A stretch of 64,000 nt of DNA, from contig JAYKYS010000016.1 of the NCBI GenBank assembly GCA_036924285.1, forward strand, positions 4,898,001 to 4,962,000, read 5' to 3'. Below the pieces are notes generated by a model. The model saw nothing but the letters and a program-made list of their open reading frames with translations. It did no database searches and was not told the origin of the DNA. Shown in pieces: positions 23,548 to 33,160 of the stretch. Numbering within the stretch: position 1 is the first letter of the stretch; every line of letters begins with the position of its first letter. Source of the DNA: Asterella californica (taxonomy: Eukaryota > Streptophyta > Marchantiopsida > Marchantiales > Aytoniaceae). Position numbers and translations under genes: made by a program.

Positions 23548-23565
23548 TGGTGAACTCGACGTGAA
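23548..23565 (+). other. Primer-binding-site candidate of A1
   Basis: TGGTGAACTCGACGTGAA, 11 nt after the 5' LTR end. It is conserved in A2 and in the gag-only array. It differs from the initiator-Met primer site (TGGTATCAGAGC) used by most plant LTR elements. Confidence 0.6.
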
Positions 23566-23612
23566 ACACCTAGGGTGGTAGTTTTCTTGAGAGTGTTACA
23601 GGATCAGATATC

Positions 23613-25985
23613 ATGGCCAACCAAGGATCATCAAGTGGGGGTGCTGCTGCTGCTCAGCAACCTATTCAGTTTGATGCTGCTACGATGAAGATGTTCCAGG
23701 CTTTTTCCATGTTTATGCAGCAGCAGCAGAGCACAGAGAGGAAGGAGGTATTAGCAACCAAGGCGTTGCAATCTGTGGTGCATCAGATGGACCAGTTCAA
23801 GGGGACAGATATTTCCAAGTATGTGCGATACTATGCTAGGGAGATGGAGGTGAACAAGGTACCTGAGAAGGAGATGGTGGAGAACTTTGAACTTGCTGTT
23901 GTCCCTGAGATTCGTGGGCGTGTGAAGGAGCTCAAGCAGCAGCAAGGACAGAGTTGGGAGAGCTTTATGCGCGCTTTGAAGGAGGAGTACTACATTGAAG
24001 ATTCAGAGAGGGTGACCAAGAGAACATTCTTGGAGTGGGTGGTGAAACCTAACAAAGGTTTGTCTGTAAATGAGTTGTTAAGGGAGTTTGATCGTCAATA
24101 TGCTCAGCTTTCTAGGACAGAGAAGCTTACACTAGAGGTTGAGAAGACCGAGCTTTTCCTACAAGCAGCGGACGTGACTATTCAGGAGAAGCTTGAGCTG
24201 TTGCTGGAAGACAAGAGTGAGGAGAGAGGATTGAAGACTGACTGGAAGGAGGTTGAAGAGGCTGTTTCTTTGCTGACCAAGAGACAGAGAAGAAGGGACA
24301 AGGTGGTGGTAAGTGAAGCGGCACCTCTGATAATTCCTGTCAAGCAGTTGCCTACTAAGCCTGCTTTGGTAATTGCTAGAGAGGAAGACTCACCGCTTGA
24401 TGAGTTGATTAAGGGTATGAAAGAGCTTAAGCTTAAGCTCACTAGGTTAGAAGAGAAGGAGCAGAATGTACAGCCTGCTATGCAGAGACCTCAGATGAGA
24501 GAAGGCTTTGTTCATCGTTGTATATGGTGTGATAGCCTAGACCATGTAAGGAGAGATTGTGGGGAGTTTTCAGATGCATTGAGGAAGGATCTGATCTTCT
24601 TCAAAGATGGTAAGATCCATTTGAGAGAGACTGGGATGATGTTGGGAACCAACTTTGGCAAGGGTGGTATGAAGAGACTTGTGAATGAGATATCAGCATC
24701 ACATGCTGTTTCTCTTGTGAATGCTGCTACCAGTGGAGTGAAAGTGGAGATGGAGAGAGAGAAAGGGACTACTGGGTTGTGGTCTGATGTAGTGCGGTCC
24801 GTAGCTAGAACAGAGCTAGACAAGGATGTGCTACGAAGGGTTGGCAACTCAATTCGAGAGGCTACAGGATGGAATGATCCTGTGGATACTATGTCAGTGC
24901 ATGCTTATGTTGCAAGAAGTCAGCATGAAGCTGTACTAGAAGAAAAACGCAGGAGAGAGGATGCAGGTGAGGCTTCTACTGCCAAACGACCTGCTACAAG
25001 GAGTGAAAGGGCTAGACCAGAGGCAAGGCAGGAGACAACACCTACTCGGGAGGAGACTATGGAGGATCTACCACTTACAACACCAAAGGAGAAAGAGAGA
25101 AGCAAGGAGAAGGGTAAGATGCCTGCATACAAACTTCAGTCTGACATTGAGATTGCTACAGACTTGAAGCAGGTGTTAGAGAACCGTATCTTGAATGGGA
25201 AGGTTGAGTTTACCTTGGGTGAGATTCTTGGGATAGCAAAGCGTGAGTTCCATGAGGTTATCATAGATATCATCAAGAGGAAACGTCAGATTTTGGGTGA
25301 AGCAGCTACACTTAACGCTCTAGGGACCAAACTGTCGGAAGATGAGGAAGATGAGATTTCTGGTTACTGCTCTCAAGTATCAGAGGGAAGATCAGATCAG
25401 CACGTGAGGTTTGAAGATGAGGTGGAAGCATCGCAGAAGAGCCATTACTCTCACAACCATTGGGCAAGAGCAACCACAGAGACCTTGGTGAAGTTGGGAG
25501 ATCTGGAGGAACCTGTGGTGGCATTGATTGATCATGGCTCAGAGATTAATCTGATGTCTAAGGAGCTGTACAAGCGTGGGAGGTGGCCCATAGACACCGA
25601 CCATGGGTGGCTTATCCGTGCTGCCAACAACCAGAGGGGAGAACTTTATGGTGCTTGTCCCAACATCAAGGTAACTGTGGGTGACATCAGTGATGTTCAG
25701 AATTTCTTTGTACAAGACATGTCAACCTATCCTATCATTCTAGGGCAGCCTTACATTACTGCTGTTAGAATGGAGACACGAGTTATGGATGATGGTTCAG
25801 CCTATGCTAGGATACGTAGTAGAGATGGCAAAAGAGCTGTTCAGTTTTTGACCGTTGCTGCAGAACATGAGAGGAATCGTGACAGCTTGAGAGACTGTCC
25901 ACTACCTAAGATTACTCAAGAGTTTAGAGAGTCTAGGGGTTTTGGCAGAGTACCATTGAAGAGCGAGACTTCAACGGTACAGTAG
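23613..25985 (+). CDS. A1 Gag-protease polyprotein, 790 aa
   Basis: Intact frame from ATG at 23613 to TAG at 25985. Residues 1-20 are low-complexity (A/Q/S). The capsid-like region runs to about residue 235. A charged helical region precedes a CCHC knuckle beginning at residue 303 (CIWCDSLDHVRRDC). Next come an RPAT/EAR-rich variable linker and a conserved block (KLQSDIE to IIKRKRQI) shared with the gag-only Gag. The C-terminal domain is a retropepsin-like protease: ALIDHGSEINLM with the catalytic Asp at residue 640, and ILGQPYITAVR near the second conserved strand. The active site reads D-H-G instead of the usual D-T/S-G, in both A1 and A2. The frame ends 49 nt into the overlap with pol. Confidence 0.9.
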   Translation: MANQGSSSGGAAAAQQPIQFDAATMKMFQAFSMFMQQQQSTERKEVLATKALQSVVHQMDQFKGTDISKYVRYYAREMEVNKVPEKEMVENFELAVVPEIRGRVKELKQQQGQSWESFMRALKEEYYIEDSERVTKRTFLEWVVKPNKGLSVNELLREFDRQYAQLSRTEKLTLEVEKTELFLQAADVTIQEKLELLLEDKSEERGLKTDWKEVEEAVSLLTKRQRRRDKVVVSEAAPLIIPVKQLPTKPALVIAREEDSPLDELIKGMKELKLKLTRLEEKEQNVQPAMQRPQMREGFVHRCIWCDSLDHVRRDCGEFSDALRKDLIFFKDGKIHLRETGMMLGTNFGKGGMKRLVNEISASHAVSLVNAATSGVKVEMEREKGTTGLWSDVVRSVARTELDKDVLRRVGNSIREATGWNDPVDTMSVHAYVARSQHEAVLEEKRRREDAGEASTAKRPATRSERARPEARQETTPTREETMEDLPLTTPKEKERSKEKGKMPAYKLQSDIEIATDLKQVLENRILNGKVEFTLGEILGIAKREFHEVIIDIIKRKRQILGEAATLNALGTKLSEDEEDEISGYCSQVSEGRSDQHVRFEDEVEASQKSHYSHNHWARATTETLVKLGDLEEPVVALIDHGSEINLMSKELYKRGRWPIDTDHGWLIRAANNQRGELYGACPNIKVTVGDISDVQNFFVQDMSTYPIILGQPYITAVRMETRVMDDGSAYARIRSRDGKRAVQFLTVAAEHERNRDSLRDCPLPKITQEFRESRGFGRVPLKSETSTVQ
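25937..25943 (+). promoter_or_regulatory. Candidate -1 ribosomal frameshift site (G GGT TTT)
   Basis: In the gag frame the codons are AGG GGT TTT GGC, which gives the X XXY YYZ slippery heptamer GGGTTTT. The -1 frame is closed by TAG at 25934-25936 and is open immediately from 25937 through the gag stop into pol, so the heptamer sits at the first position where slippage can yield Gag-Pol. It is conserved in A2 (56332-56338). A downstream stimulatory structure was not established. Confidence 0.7.
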
Positions 25986-28900
25986 AGATAGGATTCTCGC
26001 CTAATCCAGTAGAGCATGAAGCTTTATCCACTAGCTTCTTAGGGTTGACTTCATGTGGATCAGTGTGTTATAGGAAGGTTGAGAATCTGAAGAGGTTTGA
26101 GAGGCAACATGTGAAGTGTGTACAGCAGTCTTTGTGGGACAGTGGAGAGTTAGCAGGAGATGAATACATATCTGGGGTGTTTGAAGAACAGTATTTGGTA
26201 GATACTATAGGGGAGTTGAAATCTATAGTAAAAAGTTCTGTAGATGATGTAGATAGAGTGGTGAGAGTGAGCTCCAAGGAGCTTTATGATGTAATTGATA
26301 AGTTTATAGATCGACAAGAGGTGTATGTGGAGACCAAGTACAAGTCAGTGGCAAAGAAAGTTAAACCAGTGGCTTTGCCTTTACCACTCGACTACAATCA
26401 GAAGATGGAGCAAGCTGCACGAGAACCGACGCTCAGAGGACCGAGAAGAATTGGGCACCAGTTCACATAAACAACACTGAAGGAGCTGAGGATTGGAGGT
26501 GATGGGTTTCTTACTGAGCAAGAGAAGAAGAGCTTCAAGGAGATGCTATCTAGGCATGGTAAGGCGTTTGCGTTTGAGTCACATGAAGTAGGATGTGTGG
26601 ATCCAAGTGTAGTTGCACCTATGGTAATCTTTACTATACCGCATGTGCCTTGGAATCTACGTCCTATCCCTGTGCCTAGAGCTCATCTGCCAAAGCTGAT
26701 AGACTTGCTCAATGAGAGGATTAGGATGGGTATCTTGGAACCATCTATAGCTCCCTATTCTAGCAGATGGTTTACTGTTCCGAAGAAAAGTGGAGCTTTG
26801 AGATTCATTCAAGATATGCAGCCAGTTAACAAGGTAACTATCAGGAATATGGGTATAGGACCTATTGTAGACGAGTTTGCGGAGGCTTTTGCTGGTCGTG
26901 CTATCTATTCCATGGGAGACTTATATTCAAGTTATGACCAGTTTCAATTATCCTCTAAGAGTAGAGACTTGACTACAATGAGGACACCTTTAGGGTTACT
27001 AAGGATGTGCACCTTACCGCAAGGTGCTACCAATTCGGTAGCACATATGATGAATGGCATGAACAAAGTTTTGAGGGACTTCATTCCTGAAAAAACTATG
27101 CCATTCCTTGATGATGTGCCGATCAAAGGGTGTGCTGAGGAGGAGAAGAATGAGGTAAAAGATCAAAGGGGGTGCCGTAAGTTTGTAGCAGATCACATAG
27201 CTGATTGTGATAAGATACTGAGTCGACTGGAAGAGGTTCATTTGACTTTATCAGGAGCCAAGTCTGTGTTTGGAGTACAAGAGGTGTTAATAGTGGGACA
27301 TCTGTGTGGATCTTATGGTCGGAAACCTTGTCCAAACAAGGTTGATGCCATCCGAAGGATGAAGGAGACATGTGGATCGGTTACTGAGGTGAGAAGGTTT
27401 CTAGGAGCATGTGTGTTTTATCATATATGGATTCCACACTTTGCACATGTAGCAGATCCGTTGTACAAGTTGCTGAGGAAGGGGCAAAGATTTCAGTGGC
27501 AAGAGGAGCAAAGCGAGTCTATGAAGAAGTTGAAGGATCTGTTATCTTCACCACCAACTCTACGGAAGGTAACATATGAGTTGGGCAGATCTGTTATCCT
27601 TACTGTTGATACTAGTCCTATTGGCATTGGGTGGGCTATAGGACAAGATGATAAGGATGGAAATAGATATGTGGTGCGTTTTGGTGCTAAGGTCTTAAGT
27701 TCACGGCAGAGAGACTACCCTCAGGTAAAAAGAGAGCTATGGGGAGTAGTTACTGCAATGAAGAGTGACAAGGAATACTTGATAGGAGCACCTGTGGTTG
27801 TGGAGACAGATTGTTTACCTCTCTTGGGAATGATCACTAGCTGTACAACTCCAGATATTGCTATGTTGAGGTGGATAGCATATAACAAGTCCTTGAACCC
27901 AGAGTTTAGACATATTGCAGGGAAGGATAATCCTGTGACAGATATGTTATCAAGGGCTAGGTATTACGATGAGAAAGAAATGATAGATGATCAGGAAGAT
28001 GTGGGAACAGAGTTCTATTCTAGTGCTCTTGCTAGAAGAGATAGAAGCTGTTTTGCAGCCTCGTTGGAGTTTTTTGAGGAAACTATGTATGATGGCGAGT
28101 GGTTGGATCTTGGACGCTATTTGAGTTCATTGGAAAGGCAAGAAGGCTGGTCTGATGCAGATTTCAAGAGGATCCGTAGAACAGCTTATGGTTACTTTTT
28201 ACATGGAGGACATCTATGGAAGCGCCCTAAGCTACAAGGAGGTATACCGCAGCGGGTAGTATGTGACTTGGAATTGCAGCAGAAGCTGATCAAGGAGTTC
28301 CATGAGAGTTTATGGGCTGGTCATAGAGGAGTTTGGGCTACATTTGCCAAGATGAAGGAAAAGTATTGGTGGAAGGGTATGTATAAGGATGTAGTACAAT
28401 TTGTTTCATCCTGTATACCTTGCCAGATGTATTCCAACGTACGTCATCGTGATGGATTGCATCCTACTTATCCTTTAGCCATTCATTATAAATGGGTAGT
28501 TGATCTGGTAACTATGCCATTTGGACTTGGACAAATGAGGTATCTAGTCTTGGCTAGAGAAGATCTATCTAACCAAGTTGAAGGCCGTGCTCTGAGGACG
28601 AAGACCACTGCTAGTGTCTGCCGCTTTCTACTTGAAGATGTTATTTGTAGGTATGGGTGTGTGGGAAAGATCACTGCAGATAGGGGTGAGCTGGATGCAC
28701 AAGAAGCAGTTGAGTTCTTCAAGCGATTGGGAATCAAGTTGGCGTTAACCACTGCTTACAATCCTGAAGGGAATGGCAAGAGCGAAAGAGGTCATCCGCC
28801 AATCATCAAAGCTTTGGTAAAAGCTTGCAAGGGTAAGATCCGTGAATGGCCTAGACTGCTACCATTTGCTTTGTGGGCAGATCGTACAACTCATAGTACC

Positions 28901-29449
28901 GTTACAGGTTACATGCCAGCAGAGTTGATACTAGGGCAAAAACCTGTGATGCCGATTGAGGAGGTTGTGCCTACTTGGAATGTTTTGCCATGGGAAGATG
29001 GTAGAAGTACGGAGGATCTTCTTGCATTAAGGATCCAGCAGTTAGAACGAAGACCAGAGGATGTTGCCAAAGTTGTGGAAAGGTTGAAGATTGCTAGAGA
29101 GAGAAACAAAGGCAGATTTGATAGAACGCATAGATTACGACCCAAACCAGTTAAGGAAGGTGATTGGGTGTTAGTCTATGATAGTAGTCTTGATAATCAG
29201 CATAGCGCTATCAGAAAGTTTTCCAAGAGATGGTTCGGACCTTATGTGGTGTTAGAAGTTTATGATAATGCCACATACTCTTTGAGAGAGTTAGATGGTG
29301 CAGTGCTCAAGATACCAGTCGCAGGGAAGAGAATCAAGCTCTTTAGAAGGAGAGGGGACGACCAGACCATTGCAGAGCTTACTGAGGATGAAGCTGAAGA
29401 CTCAATGGAGGTTGAAGATGAATTTGAAGCTGAAGCTGAAGAGTCTTGA
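25937..29449 (+). pseudogene. A1 Pol (RT-RNase H-integrase), one nonsense codon
   Basis: Pol lies in the -1 frame relative to gag and is open except for TAA at 26468-26470, where A2 has GAA. Numbering from 26543: the RT contains PKKSGALRFIQDMQPVNKV, LPQGATNSVAHMMNGM and the catalytic box PFLDD (residues 187-191). RNase H has VDTSPIGIGWAIG and ETDCLPLLG. Integrase has an HHCC finger (H587, H594, C624, C627) and catalytic D654, D713 and E748. A GPY/F-type segment (FGPYVVLEVYDNATYSL) and an acidic tail follow. The RT motifs differ from typical plant gypsy lineages (MPFGLxNAPATFQ, YxDD). Apart from the one stop it looks complete, so A1 is probably not autonomous as it stands but is close to it. 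Confidence 0.88.
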
Positions 29450-29485
29450 TCTAGATCTGGCACATACCGGAGGATGTGCAGGTTC

Positions 29486-29497
29486 AGAGGGGGTGGA
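29486..29497 (+). other. Polypurine tract of A1
   Basis: AGAGGGGGTGGA directly before the 3' LTR start. Nearly identical tracts precede the 3' LTRs of A2 (59887-59898) and the gag-only element (2172-2161, minus). Confidence 0.85.
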
Positions 29498-30870
29498 TGT
29501 CGCGCCATTTGGCGGCTACATGCTTGACTTCTACTCCGACGCTTAGGTTTGGTAGTTCTAGAAGTTAGCTCATATTACTTCTAGTCCTTTATGTATATGT
29601 TTGACACCTTTGCATATGGTGTTAACACTATTTTGAGTCCTTGTAGGCTGATAGTATGTTAGTTATCTTGTTCAAGCATTTGTGCGCTTGTGCAGGTGAC
29701 TTCTTACTTGTCTATGACGTTCAATGTACATAACTTAGGGTTTCCATGCTGATAGGGGTTTGAGCTCATGGGTTGTACTTACTTGTCGCCCATGCATGCT
29801 TTCTAGCTAATTTAAGTTATTTTTCGGGGCTATGTGTCATTTTAGGTAGTTTAAGTTTTACGCTGGCACTCTAGGGGGCTTGACGTGGTAGCCTATGAGT
29901 GTAGATAAGTTACCAGGTAGTTTAAGGCACAAAAGGACAGTCAAGTGGAGCTATGAACTCCCATTGGTCCATTTTTGTCTTTTGTAAAACTCTAAGTTTA
30001 GAAACAGAGCTCTAGAGGAGAGTTCGAGCAATTGGGGAGGGATCTTCGAAATCTGAGAACACAGGAAGAGAGAGCTCGTCGTGCCAAGCACTGTCAGTGA
30101 AATTTTTGCTCGATTTGGATCAATAAACAAGGAGTTATGCCCAATTGAAGTTCGGATTGTGCCAAAACTGCATCACTTTTGTTGATTTTGGGGTTTTCGG
30201 TGCCAATTGCAGCAGAATTGAGGAAATCACTTCAAAACTTCGTGGTTGCGTTCACTGTCAGGAGGGCTACGACTGTCCAAAAAGTTTCGTATCATTTGAG
30301 TAATTGAGTAATTCAGGGCGGCCGCTGAAGCAGAGGGGGTCTGAAAAGCTCTTAATCTAGAGCAGCGACTTTAGAGAAGGAGATCTGGAGTTCTACAAAC
30401 ATTCAGGAGTCCCAACTTCACAGGGATGTTCAGCATCCTGTAGACTTCAAATACTGTGAGAAGATTTGAAATTCATCAAGCCAATTCTCTGTTCTATGTC
30501 TGAATAGCTATCTAGGTACCAAAAATTGCCATAATTCTCTTATTCAGAACTTTTCTGTTCATATCTCCGTGTCAGAATTTTATCTCAGGTTGAAACTTCG
30601 TCTGTGAGTTCAGTAGTACCTCATTTGCATGTAGGGGAAGTTTAGAGGTCTAAACCTTCATAGTTTTCCTCTCTTTGAGTGTCAAAGTTCACCGCTTAAG
30701 CCTATTACTACCAGTGAGACCTAAATTTCGCTTTTTGAGCATATCAGAGGATCCTACGCTCCTGTGTGAGTGTTTATAGCTCCTGTTGTGACCTGAAAGC
30801 CAACCTCTTGAGTAAACAACCACAGCCAGAAGCCCGGCGCTTTCCTAGGTAGACGGATCACACTCCGACA
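29498..30870 (+). repeat. 3' LTR of A1
   Basis: 1373 bp, about 99.7% identical to the 5' LTR by my count of 4 differences. Followed at once by CCGT and the interrupted integrase of element B. Confidence 0.93.
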
Positions 30871-31230
30871 CCGTTTGAACTATCCTCTCCGTCAAACCAT
30901 CCGTCTCAAGATGATCTCGAGATGTAGTTCGATGATCAATCAACGTCTGATCACACAAGGCTTGAAACTCACCAAGAAACTTTATACCTTGGTCTGTCAA
31001 CACTTCAACTGGTGCTCCAAAACGACTCAGTACTCGGTCTAAGAACGCATATGCTACCCCTTCACTTGCCTTGTCCGGTAATGTCACCAACTCAATCCAC
31101 TTGGAGAAGTGTTTCATCATCATCAACACATACCGGTGGTGACGTACAGTCAACTGTAAGAGTTTCGCAAAATCCAAACTCCAACGATAACCCAATCCCA
31201 TAATCGATAAAAGGTGTAACTATGGAGTAG
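30871..31230 (-). pseudogene. Element B integrase core, N-terminal part
   Basis: Minus-strand frame with the integrase core: SLDFAKLLQLTVRHHRYVLM, a WIELV segment after the first strands, then EVLTDQGIKF with the second catalytic Asp. The frame reaches GLTERIVQT (the region of the catalytic Glu) where A1 interrupts it. Confidence 0.8.
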
Positions 31231-31799
31231 GAGCATTAAATGATGCTCGTACTCGATCACAAACCACACATTGTGCGACAAACTGCTGCACATCGATGTA
31301 CATACCATATCATCAATACTATCTTTGGAGTAATCTATGCATACGCTTCATTCCAAAATGTCTCAACTCCTCATGGTCATGTCGTACTAACTGTGCCCTT
31401 TGGTATGGATGAGACAATATCCATACTCTCTCATCATCCCACACTTGAAGTACATGTCGTCCTTCTCGTCAAAATCTCTTCGTTCGTTGAAGAGCACGAT
31501 CTCGCTCTTTGGCACTAACTGTGTCTACCACCATACGAGTACGTAGATACTCCATTTGGTCACATCATCGTAGATATCTCGCTGGTCTGGAATACCATCT
31601 CCACCCTCAGGATCCGAAGACTCGTCATCTACTCTCTGACCTGAGAAAGATACGACATGGTCTTCTATACTAGAGTTCATGGTCAACACACAAAGAAAGA
31701 CATATGCATGCCACCTTAGCACTATCTCTTCATCAACCTCGTCATGCCATCGAGCTCCAGTCTGATCCTGTTGTCTCGTGCATGAGTTGCGACTCAACC

Positions 31800-33160
31800 C
31801 ATCGACATCTAGGTTTACAACTCCAAGTCTATGTACTACCTAGAAGTCATACTCTTGTAAGATAAGAGCCCATCGTGCAAGCTTCCTTGTAAGCTTGTAG
31901 GACTCCATCAACCACTTGAATGGCTGGTGATCAGTGATGAGAGTAAAGAGGTTCCCAAACAGATAACATAGGAAGTGTGCAACAGCCTACACTGCAACTA
32001 AACACTCCCTCTCGTACGAAATGTATCTCGTCTTCGTCGAATTGTTAGAGCGACTGACATACGCCATCACAAACTCCTTTTTCTCATCATCATGTTGAGT
32101 AAGCACTGCTCCAAGTCCCAGCATACTTCAATTAGTGTGCAGTTGGAAGGGATGCCCTCTAACGGGTTTCCTCAAGATGAGAGCAGATGTCAACTTATCC
32201 TTGAGCTCTACAAAAGCTCGCTCTTGCTCATCTCTTCACTGTCACTCCTGGTCCACCTTCATCAGCTTGGTCAATGACTTCGCAATTGCACTAAACCTTT
32301 TCACGTATCGACGATAGAAGTTCATCAAATCAACAAATATCTGAACTCGACTCACATATGTGGGACGTAAGATACGTGCAATAGCCTCAACCTTCGTCCG
32401 TTGAACACCCAACCCACCTGGATAGATGGTGTGGTCCAGATACTCTACCAACTCCTGGAAAAACTTACACTTCTCTCGGTGTAACTTCAACCCATGAGCT
32501 CTCAACCGCTCAAACACATCCTGTAAGTGTCACTCGTGCTCCTCCACTATAGCACTATAGACTAAGATGTCGTCAATATAACATCTGACAAAATCCAATC
32601 CTGCTAGGATCCTGTCCATCACCCTTTAGAACTCAACAGGGGCGTTCTTCAATCCAAATGATAAGAACTGTCATCAATACAAATAATCCTTGCCGTGAGA
32701 GTCTACTCCTCATAATGCTGTCATTGATTTATCTTCTTCTCTCACCGGCAACTGATGATACCTTGCTCGAAGATCCAAAGTACTGAAGACCTTCACATGC
32801 CTCACTACATCAAAGATCTCTTCAAGTGTCGACATGACATACTTATCGGACTTCGTCTGCCGATTGATAGGATGGTAGTCTCCACACATACGTCTATCAG
32901 TGTAGTTGCTATACATATCTTTCTTTGATGACATAACTGTGACAGATGCATACTCTTTATGCGACATCTCCACCAACCCAACCTCCAACAAGTCTTGAGT
33001 CCTACTTTGGATTAAGACTCTCTCCATGTTACTGTACATGTAATGACGTCGAAAGATTGACGTGTCATTAGCCAAGTCGATCCATATACCTGATCCCTTC
33101 AAGGTACCTAAATCCTTCATACTGAAGGTAAAACAATTCTTGTAGTTCTTCAAGAATCTA
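31800..33160 (-). pseudogene. Element B reverse transcriptase and RNase H, broken
   Basis: Minus-strand fragments. At 33153-32710: RT fingers/palm with MCGDYHPINRQT and VFSTLDLRARYHQLPV. The catalytic palm lies in the gap between 32710 and 32520, where no single frame is open. At 32517-32242: RT thumb (LKLHREKCKFF and FYRRYVKRFS). From about 32240 to 31800, RNase H-like text (FQLHTN, then ERECLVAV, ITDHQPFKWLM) is interrupted by stops. These are canonical gypsy motifs. Several frames are needed to read it, so it cannot produce an enzyme. Confidence 0.8.

Larger units (their letters stand above)
22164..30870 (+). mobile_element. A1: young, nearly intact autonomous Ty3/gypsy-type LTR retrotransposon
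   Basis: Two LTRs of the same length (22164-23536 and 29498-30870, 1373 bp each) begin TGTCGCGCC and end CACTCCGACA. I counted about 4 differences between them, so insertion was recent. Internal order is primer site, gag-protease (23613-25985), a -1 frameshift signal, RT-RNase H-integrase (to 29449) and a polypurine tract. The element is flanked by CCGT on both sides (22160-22163 and 30871-30874), a 4-bp target duplication (or 5-bp ACCGT counting the LTR's last A). The target is element B's integrase. The only obvious lesion is a TAA at 26468-26470 in pol. Confidence 0.93.
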
